Source: Paragonimus westermani | Lineage: Eukaryota; Platyhelminthes; Trematoda; Plagiorchiida; Troglotrematidae | Direction: 5' to 3' | Assembly: GCA_008508345.1 (NCBI GenBank) | Contig: QNGE01001707.1 | Location: 73,607 to 137,606 of the forward strand | DNA: 64,000 nucleotides | Part shown: in pieces, positions 46,657 to 57,220 of the stretch | Layout of the letters: every line of letters begins with the position of its first letter | How positions within the stretch are numbered: position 1 is the first letter of the stretch | The notes under the pieces: generated by a model | Told to the model about the DNA's origin: nothing | The model's input: only the letters and a program-made list of their open reading frames with translations | The model's database searches: none | Program-made: the position numbers and the translations under genes

Positions 46657-48260
46657 GAAGGTAGAATCAGTTTGAACCTTAAATGCCCCCACCTGAATGA
46701 CATTTCGGCGGCTGGTCCTTCATAACAGGAATATCTTACGCACCTACGTACTTTACTAGAGCGCTCGTCTGAAAGTGATATCACAGTTGGCCCGGCCAAA
46801 TATGAGCTAGCTATGACTACAGCTAAGTTTGTGGTATGCAGAATTACATAAAACGGAATCGCTGCACTAACTGAAAAGGTCAGTACGCTCCGTGAATACA
46901 TCAGGCCGAATTTCCCCAATAAAATTCCCATTTTCAGTGGCCTGATCAACTACCTAAGGCGTTTCAAACCCCTCTACACTAACACAATGAGGCTGATGAT
47001 TAGTCCTCTTAGTGGAGAGGAATATTAATTCCAGTTCACAGGACCTGTACGCACTGGGTTTGTTGAGCTCAAATATGCCACCGATGTCTTGGCTCTCAGT
47101 TTTCATCCCACTCTGAACGCATGGCAGTCAACTGTGACCGGCGTTTCGGGGACAGCTGTCGACACGATGTTACAGCTGTTTGCTGGTAATCCGTGGTATC
47201 CTGAGACTTTGTTCCACAGACGTTTACAATCTGTCGGATCCCACCGTAACACGGCTGAAAGAGAGCTACGCGTAATCGTTTTGGGCATCAGCCACTTACT
47301 TCATTTGGTGGGAAGCAGCACCTTCAAGTTCTTCAGTGTTTCTTAAATGCATCATCAAATAAACAATCACTAAAGGAGGTTGAGCACCAGGAAAACATCT
47401 CCCGGTTCAGGAACGTCATACACAGTCACAGAAATTGTAACCAGCGTCGTGGACACCATTTCACACTTCAATAATCTCGGTGTATCTACTGACGACGGTA
47501 CTGATTTAGCAACCACTCTAGCCACCGTTTCGGGGATCGAGCACAGTCTTCAAGGAAACGACCTCACAAGCAATCCTGTGCTATACTGTCCTCATAGGAA
47601 ACGGCCTTCCACGAAATATCCCAGGGCATAGCAAGCCCCTAAGCGCCTACATATTTTCACCTCCAGTGCGCCCTATACACCTCACATATTTTCTTACCCA
47701 AACACAAGCACTTCATTCGCACTGGCCACTGGGTGTTTTTATTATTTAAGGTAAACCATGATGTCCGCAACTGTTTGTAATGCCAACGTCATAAAGACTA
47801 GCGTCGTTAGAACAGCCCCCGTAACACCTCCGTTCAGTCAGACGTGGGTCATCATTAAGTGCACGTTGACCTGATGGGCTGCTCACCGCTCTGAAATTGT
47901 TTGATCTATCTGTTACCGTGTGCCGACCTTTTTGCAAAATGGCATACAGCTATATCTATGCCTAACAGCCCCTCGGAAACGGTGATCAGCGACCCCATGG
48001 AACGTCATCTCATACAAACTGGCGTCCAGAAGCTATTACCACAAATTATGGACCGCACAGTGACAAATTTCGCGGCCCAACGAACCGCTTTAGGAGGCAA
48101 ATGCATTTGTGCCGTGGCTCACAGTGCGGCAGCAAAGTGAATAGTTGAACGTTTTTCTTATCATCTGGAAGTCTGTCCTTTTGCACGTGCTAATCTTTCA
48201 TGGAAAGAGGCACTCTCGTTAGTAAATTCCGGTCTACAGAGCAATGCTGGGTAGAATATT
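46657..48260 (+). mobile_element. decayed Ty3/gypsy pol relic
   Basis: Order on the + strand is as in gypsy pol. The end of the reverse transcriptase comes first (ALTEKVSTLREYIRPNFPNK, then FSGLINYLRRFKPLYTN, near 46865-46985). The RNase H follows (FHRRLQSVGSHRNTAERELR, then SHLLHLVG, up to 47345). The integrase core is at about 47858-48230 (HVDLMGCSPL, stop, then IYLLPCADLFAKW, and later IVERFSYHLEVC). Several stops and frameshifts break it, and the RNase H catalytic aspartate appears changed. No LTRs were found for it. The tRNA-derived element at 46401-46656 directly abuts its left end, possibly interrupting it. It is much older than the element at 51.3 kb. Confidence 0.7.
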
Positions 48261-48976
48261 AAAATACTTCAGCCGTACTAGGTTTTATTTGTCCACTTCG
48301 ACTTCCACACTTAATCCTTGCACCCACACTTGCGGCACCTCAGCGTTAAGGCAGCTATAAGGCTCGTATGGCACACCACATATCATGGCTGTTAAAGTGT
48401 GTGCTTACGTTGAGAGTCTGAAGATTGTTATGTGGTATATAGAAAGTCAGTGAGCACGTTGCTTGTCAACACTTATTTTCTCCTAATTGATGTTTCTTCC
48501 TGTACTGGAACTCTTCTTGACAGCGATTATGAGCCTTCCCTGCAAAAACTGACACGACAACTCAGGTTACGTGCGCAGCAAATCATTTCTCCCACGAACG
48601 TTTTTCTCGATGCATTAACAAACTTTGATGTCGTCCACCTGTGGAAACTTGCTCTCGTGCAGCTTTTCGCCCTTAATTTCCATCACCACAACGTTGCTTC
48701 TATGTACCCCAGCTTCATTTCGCGCCTGATCGCTTCGCGATTACGTGACTCTCGCATTTGGTCATACCGTTTGTCTCGGAACCCGTGCATTTGGCGAAAT
48801 CAATCTCGAAGTTTGTTGGTATCATCCTCTATTTAGTTCATCATAATTCTCTTGAACACTGGCACCTCGTCAATACCAAACTCGCCAGTACGACCGTCTT
48901 CCCTTTAAGATCCGGATGGGTTGCTCGACGACCTCGGAATTCACAGACGCTTGTTGCTTACAGACTCGACTACACT
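48261..48976. other. stretch after the gypsy relic
   Basis: A 134-codon open frame (48432-48836, +) may be decayed downstream sequence of the gypsy relic, but no motif supports this. Confidence 0.3.
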
Positions 48977-50220
48977 GGATGCAGCCTGTCAATAGACGCT
49001 GTGAGTGAACTAAGCTTTGCTCCGACAGCCACTAGACGTCCGGGATTATCGAAGGCGTGCCCCTCGTAGCCCAGTGGGCAACTGTCACCCGTGAACGCGC
49101 GCGCCAAACTGTCTTCTTATACCGTCATCTTCACGTACCCACAGGAGTTAGAAAACTTACACCGTTGGCTTCAACAGAGAAACGCGGCATAAGTTGCGTC
49201 AATAGGCTGAGACCAGTGTTCTTTGGAGAATTATCAGCTGCACTTTTTCTGTCGGTAAACGGCGTTTTTCATTTAGAACCGTCGGTATCAGCGAAAAGCG
49301 TTTCGTTCCAAGAATCCCTGTAGTTGTCAATAATCCTGCGGAGATCCTTTGCTTGAGCTGCCCGTTGCGATATAGGAGGTACGTACCGGAGACCATGTGA
49401 ACTAACTGAAGGCATCTTACCAAAGTAGCACCCATTCCCGACCGACCGGTCTCCAAACTTTCACGTTTTGTTTCAAAAATTACGAATATCACAATTCTTC
49501 ACATGTGTCACCTTAAGACTGTGGTCACCAGGAAAGCGCAAGCGTTCTTCCCCCCTTCTGGAATAGCGTGGGCATGTGCAANNNNNNNNNNNNNNNNNNN
49601 NNNNNNNNNNNNNNNNNNNNNNNNNNNNNNNNNNNNNNNNNNNNNNNNNNNNNNNNNNNNNNNNNNNNNNNNNNNNNNNNNNNNNNNNNNNNNNNNNNNN
49701 NNNNNNNNNNNNNNNNNNNNNNNNNNNNNNNNNNNNNNNNNNNNNNNNNNNNNNNNNNNNNNNNNNNNNNNNNNNNNNNNNACACCGTTGGCTTCAACAG
49801 AGAAACGCGGCATAAGTTGCGTCAATAGGCTGAGACCAGTGTTCTTTGGAGAATTATCAGCTGCACTTTTTCTGTCGGTAAACGGCGTTTTTCATTTAGA
49901 ACCGTCGGTATCAGCGAAAAGCGTTTCGTTCCAAGAATCCCTGTAGTTGTCAATAATCCTGCGGAGATCCTTTGCTTGAGCTGCCCGTTGCGATATAGGA
50001 GGTACGTACCGGAGACCATGTGAACTAACTGAAGGCATCTTACCAAAGTAGCACCCATTCCCGACCGACCGGTCTCCAAACTTTCACGTTTTGTTTCAAA
50101 AATTACGAATATCACAATTCTTCACATGTGTCACCTTAAGACTGTGGTCACCAGGAAAGCGCAAGCGTTCTTCCCCCCTTCTGGAATAGCGTGGGCATGT
50201 GCAACTCCCACCAACCCTCT
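48977..50220 (-). repeat. unclassified repeat in tandem, copies B and B', period 623 bp
   Basis: Segment Q (48977-49158) is followed by core P (49159-49581), then 200 N, then P again (49782-50204) plus 16 more bases to 50220. The distance between the two cores is 623 bp. The part expected between them, 16 bases of P end plus the 182 bases of Q, adds up to 198, which fits the 200-N gap. The two cores look identical to each other and to copy A at 34.2 kb. The minus strand carries the same 97-codon frame in each (49199-49492 and 49822-50115). Confidence 0.75.
49582..49781. other. assembly gap, 200 N
   Basis: Exactly 200 undetermined bases between two identical repeat cores. Any open frame drawn through it is meaningless. 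Confidence 0.99.
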
Positions 50221-50989
50221 TGAGTGCGAGCTGTGGCGACCACAATGAGCGATATTGCTGTCGGCCGAGTTCGATTACACATGTTTTCTGTCTTTAGGTT
50301 CCCTCATTATTCTGTATTAGTCAGGCCCCTAATTTGAAAGTTTTGTCCCGGACCATAAAATGCAACTTGTTTGCTGTTCTGCTAGCTTGACATGCCTCTT
50401 TTGCCCATTATCTTTCCGCGTTCATAATCATACAGCGGGTCAGCGTACTGAATCCTGTTTTTCAGCGTCGCACGTGGTTTGTTGTTAGGAAGCATATTGG
50501 ACCTTATTCTGTAGGTCCCTCCAAAACCCGTGACACTAATCCTAATAGCGTTTTGTTCGAGAAGCCTGAGAAGTGTGGTGCAATGGATACTGATATGCTG
50601 CGTTTACATTTGCATTTGCAGACTTGGGGCAATTGTACCCTGTTTCACCTTCAATGATCTGCATATATTAGCCACTGTCGATGTCTCAACAGCCTTTAAC
50701 ATTACTACATCAATTGCATCTCCAGAGCTCAACAAACAGCCAAGTCAGCCGCGTTGCCGTATTTTAAATGCAGCCCCGATGGAACAAAGTACCAGGATGA
50801 GCTGTCAATTATCTGGACTGGAAGATCGGAATGAGTATACAATTATCCGTAGTCGTTTCACTCCGTTCACTTGTATTGGCTAGCTTCACTATCGACAGAG
50901 GCTTACTGAACGCTTTGTTGTCTAGATGAAATCCCACTTCGGTTCACACCGACAGCCAATATGGCTAACAAGGTAGTGCCTCATCTCAT
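50221..50989. other. non-coding stretch before the LINE
   Basis: No recognised gene. The LINE's upstream coding part (endonuclease) should lie here or further left if it was ever present, but I could not recognise it. Confidence 0.35.
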
Positions 50990-51276
50990 CGTCTTGACAG
51001 GACCCACAAATTCCGACAGTATTCGGGCAAGGCTTTGCAACAGTACTGTTGCTCGCACACCTTCCTTCCTCAGGCTTCACCTGTTGTCTAATTTGAAGAC
51101 GTGAACGCTGCGGCCATCTTCAATCTCGGTGAAGGCCACACCCGGCCTCTTTCCGGCCAATCGGCCTTACCAGCACTCCATATAATGTAACGAAACGGTT
51201 CATGAAGTGCACATTCCTTGCACACTTTCAACTAAACAGCTCCTCCTGTCTCACAGACCACGACTTTCTTACCAGA
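50990..51276 (+). mobile_element. CR1-like LINE reverse transcriptase, part left of the insertion
   Basis: In shifting frames, this reads GPTNSDSIRARL (the GPDxIP block), AAIFNLGEGHTRP (the WKxAxIxPLxKGG block), then PIGLTSTPYNVTKRFMKC (the YRPIxLTSxPxKVxE block) and LTDHDFLTR. These are reverse transcriptase motifs of CR1/jockey LINEs. The sequence is cut at 51276 by the LTR retrotransposon and resumes at 56253. Two or more frameshifts show it was, or has become, inactive. Confidence 0.7.
51272..51276. other. target-site duplication, left copy (CCAGA)
   Basis: CCAGA directly precedes the 5' LTR and recurs at 56248-56252 directly after the 3' LTR. The exact length (four to six bases) depends on where the LTR ends. 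Confidence 0.65.
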
Positions 51277-51670
51277 TGTTGGGAGATGAATCTCCTAACG
51301 AGACAGCCAGGACGCATCACGCCACATTGATCGGCCGGTTCAGCTCGGATGCTATGGTCGTGGGTGGTGGTATGGTCCCACTCAGCCAATCAGATTGCAG
51401 GTGTACGGTTGAACGCCTGAGCGCTATCTGGTCGGTGTCTTTCCTCGCATTACTCTCTGATACCCCCTGTAACGTGATCTGTTCTGACTCCTTGATCGCT
51501 ATACATGACCGTCTCATTTGCCTCTTTCGTGCCAGTCGACCGTCTACGGTACCCGTTTTGTCCTACAAATCTAGAGTTCCTGTGGCCCAAGTTTTGCCTC
51601 GCTCGTTCAATAAACAGTACGGTCGCGTCTCCTGATTTCTTGTTTTTGGGGTCAAGCGACTGAGCGCGTA
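51277..51670 (+). repeat. 5' LTR
   Basis: 394 bp, starting TGTTGGGAGATGAATCTCC and ending gcgcgta. It matches 55854-56247. Between 51284 and 51670 I count four substitutions, three of them within ten bases of an end. A candidate polyadenylation signal AATAAA lies near 51609. The first seven bases differ more between the two LTRs (TGTTGGG and TTTAAGA), so the 5' boundary is less certain than the rest. Confidence 0.85.
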
Positions 51671-51692
51671 TCAAAAGGAACGATCATATAAC

Positions 51693-51704
51693 TGGCGACT
51701 TTGA
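51693..51704 (+). promoter_or_regulatory. candidate primer binding region
   Basis: TGGCGACTTTGA lies about 22 bases after the 5' LTR, beginning with TGG as primer sites complementary to a tRNA 3' CCA do. The tRNA species is not identified. Confidence 0.3.
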
Positions 51705-51731
51705 GTACTACACATGTGACCTATGCGGAAA

Positions 51732-52699
51732 ATGGCAATTTCAGTGGAGGAAATTAAACTGATCCTGCAGCAGCAGCGGGCGCATTTTGGTGAGGCTCGA
51801 CTGAAATTGATCAAAACTAACGCGCATCTTATTTCTGTTGTTAGCAAATTCAGACGTCAAACCGGGTTCGACGGTGAACGCAATCACGAACAGCATAAAT
51901 GAGGCCGGAGTGACATTCGAACCCTAATTCAGCCGATACGAAGATGTCTTCCAAGTGAAGTTGGTTGACATGGATGATGCTGAAAAATTGCGATTGCTTC
52001 TTCGCAAACTCAGTACGACCGAACATTCGAGGTTTACTGATTTCATTCTGCCAAAGAAACCTCGTGATCTTACTTTTGAAGAAACGCTGAAGATGCTGAC
52101 GAATAGTTTCGGAGAGCGGTCATCCTTATTCAACATCCGGTGCCAATGCCTCAAGTTGGTGAAAACTGAACATGGAGGTTTTTTCACTTACGCCAGTACA
52201 GACAACAGGGAATGTGAAAATTTCAAGTTGAGACACTGACACAGGATCAGTTCAAGTGTCTTATATCTGTCTGCGGTCTACAATCCACTGAAGATGCTGA
52301 CGTTCGAACGGGAATTTTTTAACAAGATTGAGCAGGACCCTGACATGACTTTGGAACCCGTGACCGCAGAGTGCCAACGGCTGATCAATTAGAAACATTG
52401 CACGGCCATGATCAAACAATCAGGGTTACCTGCGTTCCACATCGTTTTGCAACGGCCACGTAACCGAGAAGCGAGGTGAAAAACCCTTACCAAGGCCTCC
52501 AACGGCATGTTGGCAATGCGGTGGGTGACATTTTTTGGGGTTTTGTTCATTCGAGCACCACAACTTCCAGAAGTGCAAAAAATTCGGACATAAGGAGACG
52601 TGCTACCATTCAGCTCTGTCAATCAGAATTCTGCTGTCGTTTTCAAGAAACCACCGGAAGAAACCGAAGAATCGCGGAACAATGCTGAATTTCTTATTG
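51732..52699 (+). pseudogene. gag of the CsRn1-like element, broken
   Basis: ATG at 51732 opens a frame (MAISVEEIKLILQQQ) that stops after about 55 codons. The capsid-like part continues in another frame (MDDAEKLRLLLRKLS, 51955-52239) and ends at a stop after CQRLIN. The nucleic-acid-binding part (52508-52606) shows the paired knuckle CX2C...H...C then HHX4CX2CX4HX4C (FQKCKKFGHKETC), interrupted by one TGA after CWQCGG. This paired C/H arrangement, in place of a single CCHC knuckle, is characteristic of CsRn1-type elements. Three or more disabling changes are visible. Confidence 0.75.
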
Positions 52700-53040
52700 G
52701 CCACATTTAACCCCAGCTTCGCTGCACGCCGAAGGTGTGTGTTGGTAAAAGTTAACGGCTGTCCGGCACGCCTACAGCTAGACACTGATTCTAACATCAC
52801 GTTGGTTTCGCGACAAATGTGGAAGAGCATTGGTTGTCCGACGTAAAAGAAAACAGTACATTCAGCTCAGAATGCATCTGAGGAAAAACTGGCGCCGGGT
52901 GGTGAGTTAGACTGTGATATCGAATGCGGCGATGTCCATACAAGTGGCACAATTTATCTTACCGAGCATTCAAAATTGAATCTTCTGGACTTGGGTTGGA
53001 TTGAACCTCTGAAACTTCTGGACGTGCTACTCAGCCAGTT
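52700..53040 (+). pseudogene. aspartic protease region, broken
   Basis: VKVNGCPARLQLDTDSNITL (near 52750-52810) is the retropepsin core. The catalytic D-T/S-G triad reads DTD (52781-52789), so the conserved glycine is replaced. A stop follows about 20 residues later. Confidence 0.7.
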
Positions 53041-54480
53041 ATGAAAACATGTGAAGGTGCAAGATCCACTAACAGACCGGAAACGACATCACATCCGTCA
53101 GAACCTGACAGAGAAGTTGGTAAACAAATTTGTCAATGTGTTCCAGAAAAACCTAGGTTGGTGTACCAAAGCGAAAGCAATATTAAACCTACGTGCAGAC
53201 GCCAGACCTGTTTCCCGGCCAAAGCGACCCCTGCCACATGCCGCTCTACCAACTGTGGATGAAGAGTTGGACAGACTTCAAATATCCGGGGTTATCCAGC
53301 CAGTCAATTACTCCCTTTGGGCAGCCTCTATTTTAGTTTTTGAGAAGGCTAACAGCTTCATCAGACTGTGTGCAGATTTTTCTACAGGATTAAACGCCGT
53401 GCCAGAGGACCATTAGTATCCTATTCCAGTCTCTTAAGGCTTGTTCGCTGATGTTTGTTGGTAGATGTTTCACCAGACTCGATCTGGCCAAAGCCTACCT
53501 GCAAGTTGACGTTGATGAGAGTTCCAGAGAATTACTGACCATCAACACTCATACGGGATCATTCCAGTATCGCTGTCTACGTTTTGGAGTGAAATCATCG
53601 CCGGCAATCTTCCAACAGATCATGGACACGACACTGACTGACGTCCCTGGAGTAGCAGCATATCTCGACGATACCACTGTTATGGGCACTGGTCCCGATG
53701 ATTTGTACGAAAAACTGCATCGCGTCCTCAGCCAAATTCGAGACTTTGAATTTCATCTTCGTTCTGAAAAATGCAACATGTTTATGCAGCCGATCGAGTA
53801 TTTGTGATTACTAATCGGCCAGCATGGCCACCGCCCTGATCCATCCAATATCGACGCGATCATATGAATGCCTCAGCCAACTGGTGTCCCAAATTTGCGG
53901 TCATTCCTAGGATTGGTGAGTCACTACAGTGCCCGATTACTTGCAATACACCATATCCGAGGGCCGCTAAACACAATTGTGAGAAGGGATGCAGTGTAGA
54001 ACTGGTACGTTGAATGCCGAAATGCCTTTGGTCGTGTTAAGGCTATGCTTGTTTCAGATCTGCTCCTTACTCACTTCGACACTACCTTGGAGATTGCGGT
54101 AGCATCAGATGACTCAAGCTACCGTATTGGCGCCGTCATATCCTATCGGTTTTCGGATGGTTCTTAAATGGCAACAGCTCACGCATCCAGAACGTTGGCG
54201 GGGGCAGAGAAGAATTCCAGACAAATCGGAAAGGAAGTAATGGCAATTGTATTCGCAATAAATAAATTTCACAAAATGCTATATGGACGTCACTTCATTC
54301 TGTTGACCGATCACAAACCGCTGCTTGTAGTTTCCAGATCGAAGGAAGGCGTTCCAGTGTGTACGCAAACGGACTACAGCGTTGGGCAACTATGCTCCTT
54401 GGCCACGATTTTGCAATCAGTAAGCAGTCAACAACCAGCATCCGGCCAGCGAACGCTTTATCGCGACTGAGTGCTTCGAG
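53041..54480 (+). pseudogene. reverse transcriptase and RNase H region, broken
   Basis: The reverse transcriptase runs from a fingers block (PLPHAALPTVDEELDRLQ, near 53230) through IRLCADFSTGLN and FTRLDLAKAYLQVDVDE to the catalytic YLDD (53661-53672). Its palm core is open from 53451 to 53807. Stops fall just after CADFSTGLNAVPEDH and after the thumb block. RNase H follows in another frame (EIAVASDDSSYRIGAV, stop, then AHASRTLAGAEKNSRQIGKE and LLTDHKPLL, 54168-54330). Key catalytic residues of the reverse transcriptase survive, but the reading frame does not. Confidence 0.85.
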
Positions 54481-54579
54481 GACCACAAAAAAACGAGGAC
54501 ATTGTGGTTGCGGCTATTTCGGTAGACCACGATGTGAACTAGGTGGCAGCACAAGCGAGAAAAAAACCTTCCCGTAACT

Positions 54580-55750
54580 GTGTCAATGATCCAACAGTCG
54601 ACAAGACGACACCCAGTTCTGCAGAATCTTCAGCGCTGTCTTCGCAACGGATGGCTTCAGAATCGCATTGATGGTGAGATGAAGCAGTACTTCCAGCGAA
54701 GAGACTGTCTTTCTACTGTCGATTCTGCATCTTGTTCGGTGAACGTGTGATCGTCCTACCTAGTCTCAAAACACGGGTTGTGCAGCAATTTTGTCGCGGC
54801 CATCCCGGAATCATTCGGATAAATGCTTTGGCACGCACTTATGTGTACTGACCTTACATGGATTCCGACATACCGAAACTTTGCAGAAGCTTTTCTGCTT
54901 GTGTACTGGCTGACAAATCCCCAATGAAAGCCCAATTGCAATCGTAATCAACGCTAGAGAAGCCGTGGACGCGCGTGCACATCGACTTCGCCGGACCAAT
55001 AGACGGTCAACACTACTTGGTACTTGTTGACTCATACAGCAAATGGCCAGAAGTTTGCCTGACGGAAGCAGCGTCGGCACCTGCAAGGGGGCAAAAACTT
55101 GGTCAAATATTCCGTTGTTTCGGAGTGCCGACGATAATCTTGTCGGACAACGGAAGTCAGTCAACTTCCGGCACATTTGTGGACTGCTGCGAGCGGAACA
55201 GCAGTAATCACATACGGTCACCGTCTTACCATCCGCAATCAAATGACCAGGCTGGGTGACTTGTGGACACGATCAAAAGAGCTCTTTAAAAAGCCATCCT
55301 CGAAACGTTCTTCCTCATTCACCGAACTACTTCGAATCGAAGGTGCCGGGAAGGAAATCTCCAGTTGAAGTTCTGATGAGACGCAGACTGCGAACATCGA
55401 ATGGTCTCCTATGTCCTTCCAGGCCACCGGCGGCTAATAGGAATTTTCCTATGGAACAACAGTTCATTAGAAAAAATGGAGCTCAATTCCGTTCCTTCAA
55501 AATTGATCAACCGGTACTGGCCAGAGACCACCGGTGTGGAAGGGTTGCATGGACACCCGGGAGAAGTTGAATACATCGGGGCACAGTACTATATGAAGTT
55601 CAAGTTGACCCACTTACGTGGATACGACATGCTAACCGGAACAGATCGACTAGAAGACAAACAGCCCATTCGGAGAGTTGAGGCCTGGCTCTCAAAAAGC
55701 CAATGGACAATGTCAAAGGTCAAGAGACACGCCAGAGACGCAGAACGCTG
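54580..55750 (+). pseudogene. integrase region, broken
   Basis: A zinc-binding block with GHPGIIRINALARTYVY (about 54800-54850) precedes the catalytic core VHIDFAGPIDGQHYLVLVDS (near 54975), IILSDNGSQ (near 55133) and SYHPQSNDQAG (near 55218). Two of the three acidic catalytic residues are visible. The third (Glu, normally after HPQSNGQAE) reads G and is followed by a stop. The C-terminal part continues in other frames (HPGEVEYIGAQYY near 55560). Confidence 0.8.
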
Positions 55751-55843
55751 AGGTTCACGAGAAGTCACCAAATGCTGCCGAAACCTAAACGATCAAGCCG
55801 CACACGGACCGCTGTGACACACTTCAAGTGGATCAACGGGCTT

Positions 55844-55853
55844 AAAAGGGAGA
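55844..55853 (+). promoter_or_regulatory. polypurine tract of the CsRn1-like element
   Basis: AAAAGGGAGA directly precedes the 3' LTR, as expected of the plus-strand primer site. Confidence 0.7.
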
Positions 55854-56247
55854 TTTAAGAAGATGAGTCTCCTAACGAGACAGCCAGGACGCATCACGCC
55901 ACATTGATCGGCCGGTTCAGCTCGGATGCTATGGTCGTGGGTGGTGGTATGGTCCCACTCAGCCAATCAGATTGCAGGTGTACGGTTGAACGCCTGAGCG
56001 CTATCTGGTCGGTGTCTTTCCTCGCATTACTCTCTGATACCCCCTGTAACGTGATCTGTTCTGACTCCTTGATCGCTATACATGACCGTCTCATTTGCCT
56101 CTTTCGTGCCAGTCGACCGTCTACGGTACCCGTTTTGTCCTACAAATCTAGAGTTCCTGTGGCCCAAGTTTTGCCTCGCTCGTTCAATAAACAGTACGGC
56201 CGCGTCTCCTGATTTCTTGTTTTTGGGGTCAAGCGACTAAGCGCTTA
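55854..56247 (+). repeat. 3' LTR
   Basis: 394 bp matching the 5' LTR base for base except for a few positions near its ends and one T/C change inside. It starts TTTAAGA where the 5' LTR has TGTTGGG, so the 5' terminus has changed in one of them. Confidence 0.85.
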
Positions 56248-56252
56248 CCAGA
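56248..56252. other. target-site duplication, right copy (CCAGA)
   Basis: Matches 51272-51276. If the LTR ended at 56250 (...TTACCA) the duplication would be shifted, but only the CCAGA reading gives identical flanks. Confidence 0.65.
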
Positions 56253-57220
56253 AGAGATGATCCAATGCCAGTCAGTCGTCCACAACGAATATTCTTATCC
56301 CCATGCACAGTCTGGCGGAGACAAAACACAGTGGTCTGTTCTCAGATGGCATCTCTGTCGAATTATCCAAGGCCTCTGAAATTTTACCACACAGCCTTCA
56401 GACACAAGCTGGAGGTATATCATACCCGGATGAAGGTTGTTCTTCGCGCTGCCTACTTTCTGGATAGTAAAACTGAAGTAGTAATGGATCAGACCCTTCG
56501 TCCCTCTCTTCTAGTCTCTGAGACGTTTTCAAGGGGGTCGATGTCGAGTTCTCTCTCCGGACAATATATCCAACAACTCTTCTCTATCCGCCACTAACAA
56601 AAGTCCAGAGTGTCAGTAACCTCAGCGCGCTACAGATTGACCATGACGGGATCTTGCGCTGATCGGACCGTCGAGGTCCCCGCCAAGTGTCAGTTAGTGC
56701 GTTCACGTGTTGCTCGGTGTGACCCCGGCAGAATGTTTAGCGTGTGTCGTGCACTGAACACAGCAGACATTACACAGTTCAATTGAGCATCTGTATGTAA
56801 TGCAATTTATCTTCTGGGTATTTTCACAGGATTGCGTCTGAAAAGTGACTCACCACTCCCAGAATGACTGAGCGCACATTTTCCACGTAGACAATAAAGT
56901 GTTTCAAACGCATCGTGGGATTTGCTTGGGGCTGCTACTCTTATATGCTGACCAGGTAGTGTAAGCCGGACCAACGAAAGAAATACGCACTCTTGAGCAG
57001 ATGCCGCTCACGGTTACTCAACTAGTCACGGGCCTAAGAAGTGTTCTGTACAAGTATCGACTTGATATACTTGATCTATGTCCACTTGAATTCCGATTAT
57101 TGTACGATGATTCGACTCACACGCCTCTTTGGGACAGGTTTCTTAGAAAAGTTCTTCGTAGTACCGAATGATGAGGATTGACGAAGGAAAATCAGGGAGC
57201 TTTACGGGCCATATCGAGTT
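56253..57220 (+). mobile_element. CR1-like LINE reverse transcriptase, part right of the insertion
   Basis: The LINE resumes here. DGISVELSKASEILPHSL (near 56345-56400) is the VDxxFxDxSKAFDxVPH block that follows the LTSxP block in CR1-type enzymes. Near 57030-57110, VTGLRSVLYKYRLDILDLC is the C-terminal block. The distance from the LTS block to this block, excluding the LTR element, is about 1 kb, as in an intact LINE. Multiple stops lie between. It aligns with the fragment at 41.9-42.2 kb. Confidence 0.7.

Larger units (their letters stand above)
51277..56247 (+). mobile_element. CsRn1-like Ty3/gypsy LTR retrotransposon, defective, nested in a LINE
   Basis: A complete-length element of about 4.97 kb: 5' LTR, gag, protease, reverse transcriptase, RNase H, integrase, polypurine tract, 3' LTR, with a CCAGA duplication on both sides. 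The doubled zinc knuckle of gag and the pol motifs resemble the CsRn1 family first described from the liver fluke Clonorchis. Nearly every coding domain has stops or frameshifts, and catalytic residues are lost in protease and integrase. The two LTRs differ at only a few positions, mostly at their ends. The host LINE resumes its motif order after the element, which confirms it as an insertion. Confidence 0.9.

Noticed and set aside
49503..49946. Open frames running through the N gap
   Set aside because: They exist only because N codons are not read as stops. There is no sequence evidence.
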